Origin: JAYEJW01 sp034716535
GTDB lineage: Bacteria > Pseudomonadota > Gammaproteobacteria > Chromatiales > Chromatiaceae
Assembly (NCBI GenBank): GCA_034716535.1
Contig: JAYEJW010000697.1
Span: 1-19,141, forward strand
Reading direction: 5' to 3'
DNA: 19,141 nt
Positions 14,922 through 19,141 of this stretch are shown here, piece after piece. Each line of letters begins with the position of its first letter. Positions within the stretch are counted from its first letter, which is position 1. The notes below the pieces were generated by a model. That model worked only from the letters and a program-made list of their open reading frames with translations. It was not told the DNA's origin and ran no database searches. Made by a program: the position numbers and the translations under genes.

Positions 14922-14925
14922 GTCT

Positions 14926-15852
14926 CTACCCCTTGCGGATACCGCGCACAATCAGGTCCGCGGTGAGGTTGATGACGAAGGTGATAAGGAACAGGAAGAT
15001 GCCGATGGTGAACAGGGCCTGGTAGTGCTCCGAGCCATGTGCGGTCTCCCCGAGCTCGGCCGCGATGGTCGCGGTGAGCGCCCGCACCGGTTCGAACAGG
15101 CTGGAAGGGATGTTCACGGCATGTCCGGTTGCCATGAGCACGGCCATGGTCTCGCCGAAACCGCGCCCGACGCCGAGCAGGATGGCCCCGAGCAGGCCGT
15201 TCTTCGCCGCGGGCAGCACCACCTTGAAGATCACCTGCCAGCGGGTGGCGCCCATGGCCTCGGCGGCCTCCCGGTAACGGTCCGGGACCGCCTTGAGCGC
15301 GTCCTCGGCGATGGATGTCATGATGGGTGCAGCCATCAGGCCCAGGATGATGCCTGCGTTGAGCACGTTGAGGCCGACGGGTACGTCGAACCACTCGATG
15401 ATCAGGGGGTTCATGATGGTCAGGCCGATGAAGCCCCAGACCACCGAGGGGATGGCCGCCAGTAGCTCTACCAGCACCTTGAGCGCCTCGCGGGTCTTGC
15501 CGGTGGCGAACTCGCCGACGAAGATGGCCGCGCCCAGGGAGAAGGGGATGGCAACGACCATGGCCAGCCCGGTGACACTGGCGGTGCCCGCGATCAGGGC
15601 CAGGATGCCGTACTCGGGGGCGTCCTCGTCGCTCGGCTCCCAGTAGGGCGAGGTGAAGAACTCCTTGAAGTCCATCGTCTCGAAGATGAACACGATGCCT
15701 TCTTTGGTAACGAAGATGAAGATGCCGAGGACGAAGATGATCGCGGAGATACCGCCGATAAACACCAGGATCTGGACCAGCTTGTCGATGTACCAGTCCA
15801 GGTTGCGGCGGTCGAAATCCACCGCGGCAGGGGCAAGGGCCTTTTCGGTCAT
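14926..15852 (-). CDS. pstC: Phosphate ABC transporter permease PstC
   Basis: The gene encodes 308 residues starting 1 nt after the phoU-fusion stop, so translation is probably coupled. Features are an N-terminal span (ILVFIGGISAIIFVLGIFIFV), a periplasmic segment, further spans, the EAA loop EAAEAMGATRWQVIFKVVLP, and GRGFGETMAVLMATGHA, which is typical of PstC. The conserved IPSVVWGFIGL motif is present. It forms the inner-membrane channel with PstA and receives phosphate from PstS. Length is in the usual range. No anomalies seen. Confidence 0.95.
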   Translation of the reverse strand: MTEKALAPAAVDFDRRNLDWYIDKLVQILVFIGGISAIIFVLGIFIFVTKEGIVFIFETMDFKEFFTSPYWEPSDEDAPEYGILALIAGTASVTGLAMVVAIPFSLGAAIFVGEFATGKTREALKVLVELLAAIPSVVWGFIGLTIMNPLIIEWFDVPVGLNVLNAGIILGLMAAPIMTSIAEDALKAVPDRYREAAEAMGATRWQVIFKVVLPAAKNGLLGAILLGVGRGFGETMAVLMATGHAVNIPSSLFEPVRALTATIAAELGETAHGSEHYQALFTIGIFLFLITFVINLTADLIVRGIRKG

Positions 15853-15853
15853 C

Positions 15854-16936
15854 TCACGCGCCCTCTGCGCCGTGCAGCGTCTGCATCAGGTCACGCAGAT
15901 TGACCGCGAGCTGGCGGTAGATCTCCTCCCAACGCTGCTCGGCATCCGGATCATCGGCGGCAGGGGGGGCGCCCAGATCCCACTGCAACGCCACCGTGTG
16001 GAAGGGGACGCGATCCATGTAGTCCTTCACGGCCTCCTGCAGGCTGAGGATGACGTGGTACTCGGCCAGCTCGCCTTCGATGGGCTCCAGGGTCCTGGGC
16101 GTCTCGCCGCTCAGATCGATGCCGCGTTGCGACAGGAGCTCCGTCATGACGGGATCCATGGCGTCGGCCGCACGGCGCCCCGCACTCGCGAACACGACCT
16201 GGTCCGGATAGGTCTTGCGGCCCAGGGCCTCGGCCAGCTTGCTCATTCCGGCGTTGTCCTGGTCCAGGAACAAGACGCGATAGGTCTTGGGCGCCTTGCC
16301 CTGGCCCGTCACGGAGAACACCGTCTCCTCGCAGATATTCTTGGCCTGGTCGGAGACACGCTCCAGCATGTTGAAGATGACCAGAAGGGCGAAGACGTCT
16401 CGTTTGGTCCATTGACCGTTTTCTCCAACCAGCTCCTCGAAAACGGTGGCGAAGGTGCGTTCCACCTGGTCCGCCATCACCATCGTCGCCTTGGCGGCCT
16501 CGGCGTTCGATTCCGAAAAGGCCTGCATGGCCTGATGCAGCATTTGGCGGGATTCGTCCGCCATCAACTCGACCTCCCGGGCGAGGATACCGTCGGGGGC
16601 CCTGGGCAGCTGAACCGCCTCCCGGCAGATGGTGACGGCGTAATCGCCGATGCGCTCGAGCGCGATGCCGATGCGCATGACCGCCGAGGTCCAGCGCAGG
16701 TGCCCCGCGCTCGGCAGGTGTACCGCAATGAACCCGTGGCAGTCCCGGTCGAGCTTGCGCACCGCGCGGTTGATCGGCAGGTCCCCGAGGATCGTGGCGT
16801 AGGATTGCTCGTGGTTGCCGCTTAGCAAGGCGTGCACAGCGTGCTTCAAGGCATCCTGAACCTGGGAGGCGATCGCATCCAGCTCTTTGCGAATTCGGTC
16901 GAGATCATGTTCCAGACGTGCTTCGTAGTGGCTCAT
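15854..16936 (-). CDS. phoU: PhoU fused to an inactive LMW-phosphatase/ArsC-like domain
   Basis: The gene encodes 360 residues, much longer than ordinary PhoU (~240). Residues 1-210 are PhoU: two helical repeats with metal-binding patterns ERIGDYAVTI (94-103) and ERVSDQAKNICEE (192-204). PhoU represses the Pho response by signalling between the Pst transporter and PhoR. Residues ~218-355 look like a low-molecular-weight tyrosine phosphatase/arsenate reductase fold: YRVLFLDQDNAGMSKLAEAL aligns with the VLFVCxGNxCRSxxAEA loop, and FASAGRRA and RGIDLSGETPR also fit. The catalytic Cys is Asp225 and the catalytic Arg is Met231, so the domain should be inactive and may bind phosphate or a partner instead. 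Placed between pstS and pstC, an unusual position, and coupled to pstC. Confidence 0.87.
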   Translation of the reverse strand: MSHYEARLEHDLDRIRKELDAIASQVQDALKHAVHALLSGNHEQSYATILGDLPINRAVRKLDRDCHGFIAVHLPSAGHLRWTSAVMRIGIALERIGDYAVTICREAVQLPRAPDGILAREVELMADESRQMLHQAMQAFSESNAEAAKATMVMADQVERTFATVFEELVGENGQWTKRDVFALLVIFNMLERVSDQAKNICEETVFSVTGQGKAPKTYRVLFLDQDNAGMSKLAEALGRKTYPDQVVFASAGRRAADAMDPVMTELLSQRGIDLSGETPRTLEPIEGELAEYHVILSLQEAVKDYMDRVPFHTVALQWDLGAPPAADDPDAEQRWEEIYRQLAVNLRDLMQTLHGAEGA

Positions 16937-16985
16937 CCCGGTACCCCGAAGTGAGGAGGACTGTGGAGAAATTCGGCGGCTGGGG

Positions 16986-17014
16986 GAGGGCGGCCCTCAG
17001 GACGGGGCGCCCTC
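16986..17014 (-). promoter_or_regulatory. Hairpin between pstS and phoU
   Basis: GAGGGC and GCCCTC arms (6 bp) enclose 17 GC-rich nt in the 108-nt spacer after the pstS stop. Such structures often protect the abundant binding-protein mRNA from 3' decay and lower expression of downstream genes. There is no U-tract, so it is not a clear terminator. Confidence 0.4.
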
Positions 17015-17044
17015 GGAGTCCTCAGCCGAGAAGCTCGCGATGCG

Positions 17045-17920
17045 TCAGTCGCACTTGACGTCGCGCACCGGCGCGTAGCCCTTTTTCTGGATAATGCACT
17101 GCCCTGCATCGCTCATGATCCAGTCCAGGTACTCCTTGATGGCACCTGTCGGCTCGCCGTTTGTGTACATGAACAAGGGACGGGCGATTGGGTAGCTGCG
17201 GTCGCTGGCGGTCTGGACGGAGGGGCTCACGCAGCCGCCGCCTTCCTTCTCGATGCAGGCCATCTTGAGGTGGTCTGTGGCATAGGCCAGGCCGCTGTAG
17301 CCGATGGCGCAGGGGGTCTTCTCGACCAAATCGACCACGTCCTTGGAGCCGTGCATGTCCAGCGTGCCCTGACGGAACTTGCCCTTCTTGCCGAGCACCG
17401 CCTTGCGGAAGTAAGCATAGGTGCCGGAGTTGTTCTGGCGTGAGACCACCACGATCTCGTCGGAATCGCAGCCGGGGACGCTGAGCCCCAGGTCGCTCCA
17501 CTTCTCCGCGTCGCCGCCGCGGCCGTAGATCTTTGCGAGCTGCTCGATGGACAGGCTCTCGGCTGGGTTGTCCTTGTTCAGGAAGACGGCCAATGCATCG
17601 TAGCCGACGACGTGCTCGATCGGGTGCTGACCCTTCTCCTCCGCTAGCTTGATCTCCCTTTCCTTCATCTTGCGGCTGGCGTTGGCGATGTCGACCGTGC
17701 CGTTGATCATGGCGGCGATGCCGGTGCCGGAGCCGCCGCCGGAGACGGCCACGGCGACGTCGGGTTTGATCTTCCCGTACTCTTCGGCCCAGGCCTGGGC
17801 CACGTTGACCAGGGTGTCAGAGCCCTTGTTCTGGATTTCGGTGCGTGCCTGGACCGAGGTGACGGCAGAAAGCAGGAGACCGGCGACGGCGAAAGGGATT
17901 GCGGCTTTGGTGATGTTCAT
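17045..17920 (-). CDS. pstS: Periplasmic phosphate-binding protein PstS
   Basis: The gene encodes 291 residues with an ATG at 17920 behind GAGGA. Residues 1-25 are a Sec signal peptide (basic start, hydrophobic AAIPFAVAGLLLSAV, cleavage after SVQA). Phosphate-binding motifs are visible: KGSDT (32-36), SGGGSGTG (60-67), GYDALAV (106-112) and SRQNNSGTY (160-168). There are several cysteines in the C-terminal half (151, CAIGYSG, ACIEKEGGGC, QCIIQ), possibly disulfide-bonded in the periplasm. No lipobox is seen. It delivers phosphate to PstC/PstA. First gene of the operon, under a Pho box, and separated from phoU by a hairpin, consistent with high expression. Confidence 0.95.
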   Translation of the reverse strand: MNITKAAIPFAVAGLLLSAVTSVQARTEIQNKGSDTLVNVAQAWAEEYGKIKPDVAVAVSGGGSGTGIAAMINGTVDIANASRKMKEREIKLAEEKGQHPIEHVVGYDALAVFLNKDNPAESLSIEQLAKIYGRGGDAEKWSDLGLSVPGCDSDEIVVVSRQNNSGTYAYFRKAVLGKKGKFRQGTLDMHGSKDVVDLVEKTPCAIGYSGLAYATDHLKMACIEKEGGGCVSPSVQTASDRSYPIARPLFMYTNGEPTGAIKEYLDWIMSDAGQCIIQKKGYAPVRDVKCD

Positions 17921-17970
17921 TTCGATTCCTCAGGGTGGTTTCCCCTCTGCGGGGGATAGAACTTCGGAAC

Positions 17971-18010
17971 ATTACAACTGTACGTCTGTTTTATTACGGT
18001 TTAGTTACAA
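17971..18010 (-). promoter_or_regulatory. Pho box, four direct repeats upstream of pstS
   Basis: On the minus strand heptamers occur at exact 11-bp spacing: TTGTAAC, CCGTAAT, CAGACGT, TTGTAAT, separated by A/T-rich tetramers TAAA, AAAA and ACAG. This is the architecture of PhoB sites (CTGTCAT-N4 repeats). The site ends 50 bp before the pstS ATG. Repeats 1, 2 and 4 are good and repeat 3 is weak. It indicates phosphate-starvation induction of the whole pst operon. Confidence 0.75.
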
Positions 18011-18089
18011 TGCCCCTCGGGCGCGAAAAAAACGCGACTGTGGCCTGTAAACTCCGTAGCGGCCGCATCCAGGAGGACGGATGTGCGTT

Positions 18090-18245
18090 CGGCACCTGGT
18101 TGAGCGGTTCGTCGCCGAGGAGGATGGTGACGATCAGGCGCCGGGGCTCGCCGGGCGGGCGCTCGATCAGGCCGACGGGGGGATTTCCCTCCGCGCTCGT
18201 CGTCCCCATCCGCGTGCTGTCGAGGGAAACAGACGCCTGGTCGCG
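18090..18245 (-). pseudogene. Remnant of a DUF21 (CNNM/CorC) domain
   Basis: In the minus frame directly following the CorC stop at 18279, the translation contains EGNPPVGLIERPPGEPRRL and then EPRRLIVTILLGDEPLNQV. The latter aligns without gaps to EPRRLIISILCGNELVNIA of the CNNM protein at 1-1188. Homology fades after NQV, and no start, membrane span or CBS domain follows; the frame ends by the pstS Pho box. I read this as the broken end of a former tandem CNNM/CorC gene, later truncated. The alignment is short and by eye, so it needs a profile search. Confidence 0.42.
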
Positions 18246-18278
18246 GCAGGCGCAAGCGCAGGCTGAGCGGGCGACTGC

Positions 18279-19141
18279 TCAAGCTTCCCGCTCCGCTGGT
18301 TGGCCGTCGTTCTCGCCGGACGATGGCAGGCGGGTAAGACTCACCTGTCGGATACGGCGCTCGGACGCGTTTTTTATCCGTATCTCCAGCCCATCGAGCA
18401 GGAAGCACTCGTCCTGGGAGGGGATGCGAGCCGTGTGGCCCAGGATCCAGTGGCTGACCGTGTCCGTCGGCTTGCCCGGGAGCTCGGTTCGGAAGAAATC
18501 CTCGACCACGCGCAGCTCCACGTCCCCGTCCACAAGGATGCTGTCCTCCGACAACGCCATGTAATGTTCCGGCAGCTCGTCGATCTCGTCGTAGATCTCG
18601 CCGACCAACTCCTCAAGGAGATCCTCCAGCGTCACCACGCCCTGTAGGTAACCGGTCTCGTCGACGACCACCGCCATGTGCTGCTTGTTCTTGCGCAGCA
18701 TGGAAATAAGCTGGTCGATTTGCTGGTTCTCCGGCACGAACAGCGGCATGCGACCTATTTCGAGGGCGGAGATGCCCCTATTGCCGGCGACCACGGCCTC
18801 AAGCAGATCGCGGACGAACAGCACCTTCAGGATCTCGTTGGGATCCTCCCCGTAGAGCGGGATGCGCGAGTAGGTCGCCTGCAACACGTTGGGCAATATA
18901 TCTGCCAGGCTGCGCCGCCCGTCGAGGGAAAATACCCGCCGCACCGGGGTCATGACGTCGCCCGCCTTCAGGTCGTTGAGGATGAACACCCGCTCGATCA
19001 TCTCCCGTTCGTCGGACTCGATGGTGCCTTCTTCCTCGCCATGCTCCACCATGCTGATGAGCTCCGCCTCGGTGACCATGGGATCGCCCTCTCTCCCCGT
19101 CACATGCTGAACCCAGTTGGTGAAATGTTCGAACAGCCAGA
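18279..19141 (-). CDS. CNNM/CorC-family protein (CBS pair + CorC_HlyC), 5' end cut by window edge
   Basis: The frame is open to the right edge; 286 residues are visible. An internal GTG (19103) and ATG (19079) are not likely starts, because upstream in-frame WLFEHFTNWVQHVTGREGDP continues the typical end of a DUF21 domain. Then come VTEAELISMVEHGEEEGTIESDEREM, the first CBS region (MTPVRRVFSL, SRIPLYGEDPNEILKVLFVRDLL), the second CBS region (MAVVVDETGYLQGVVTLEDLLEELVGEI) and a CorC_HlyC domain (DSILVDGDVELRVVEDFF through DGLEIRIKNASERRI). The family is linked to Mg2+/Co2+ transport. It lies upstream of pstS in the same direction, separated by 358 bp holding a DUF21 remnant and the Pho box. 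Confidence 0.92.
   Translation of the reverse strand, partial: WLFEHFTNWVQHVTGREGDPMVTEAELISMVEHGEEEGTIESDEREMIERVFILNDLKAGDVMTPVRRVFSLDGRRSLADILPNVLQATYSRIPLYGEDPNEILKVLFVRDLLEAVVAGNRGISALEIGRMPLFVPENQQIDQLISMLRKNKQHMAVVVDETGYLQGVVTLEDLLEELVGEIYDEIDELPEHYMALSEDSILVDGDVELRVVEDFFRTELPGKPTDTVSHWILGHTARIPSQDECFLLDGLEIRIKNASERRIRQVSLTRLPSSGENDGQPAEREA

Noticed and set aside
18081..18266. 61-codon plus-strand ORF preceded by AGGAGG
   Set aside because: The spacing to the ATG is short, and the minus strand of the same bases shows DUF21-like sequence, so this is more likely antisense chance.
1..19141. tRNA, rRNA, CRISPR arrays, insertion sequences, transposase or integrase genes
   Set aside because: None seen: no cloverleaf-like segments, no regular direct repeats with spacers, and no transposase or recombinase motifs in any large frame.

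Overview
The window is GC-rich, densely packed bacterial DNA. Tight operons, the gene content and the protein sequences suggest a gammaproteobacterium, perhaps of the Chromatiales/Ectothiorhodospiraceae type; that placement is inference. The theme is phosphate: a high-affinity ABC transporter (Pst), two low-affinity Pit permeases with their DUF47 partners, a PhoU regulator, and a cluster of unfamiliar genes between the Pit copies. Both edges cut through genes for CNNM/CorC-type membrane proteins (DUF21 + CBS + CorC_HlyC), a family tied to Mg2+/Co2+ transport.

Layout. Positions 1-1188 (-): CNNM/CorC protein, 3' end outside the window. 1677-3712 (+): DUF47 then Pit. 3885-6007 (+): a P-loop NTPase followed 2 nt later by an FHA-like/PPP-phosphatase fusion. 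5962-8036 (-): a second NTPase/phosphatase pair facing the first, the two phosphatase genes overlapping tail to tail by 46 bp. 8306-9253 (+): a third, orphan NTPase paralogue with an extra C-terminal region and a Pho-box-like promoter. 9625-11695 (-): a second DUF47/Pit pair, inverted relative to the first. The stretch 1677-11695 is therefore a gene-order palindrome: DUF47>Pit>NTPase>phosphatase> <phosphatase<NTPase (NTPase-C>) <Pit<DUF47. 12270-17920 (-): one operon read as pstS-phoU*-pstC-pstA-pstB2-pstB1. 18279-19141 (-): second CNNM/CorC protein, 5' end outside the window.

Working together. PstS, PstC, PstA and two different PstB ATPases would import phosphate under starvation. A four-repeat Pho box lies upstream of pstS. 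The two PstB proteins have lost complementary catalytic motifs, so they look like an obligate heterodimer with one good and one degenerate ATP site. PhoU is fused to a low-molecular-weight phosphatase/ArsC-like domain without its catalytic Cys and Arg. Pit/DUF47 would carry metal-phosphate at high phosphate, which fits the flanking Mg-type transporters.

The most novel part is the NTPase + FHA-PPP phosphatase module, present twice plus one orphan NTPase, embedded in the phosphate locus. I do not recognise it as a named system. I infer a phosphorylation-based signalling or control module (P-loop NTPase or kinase, phosphopeptide reader, phosphatase) linked to phosphate transport.
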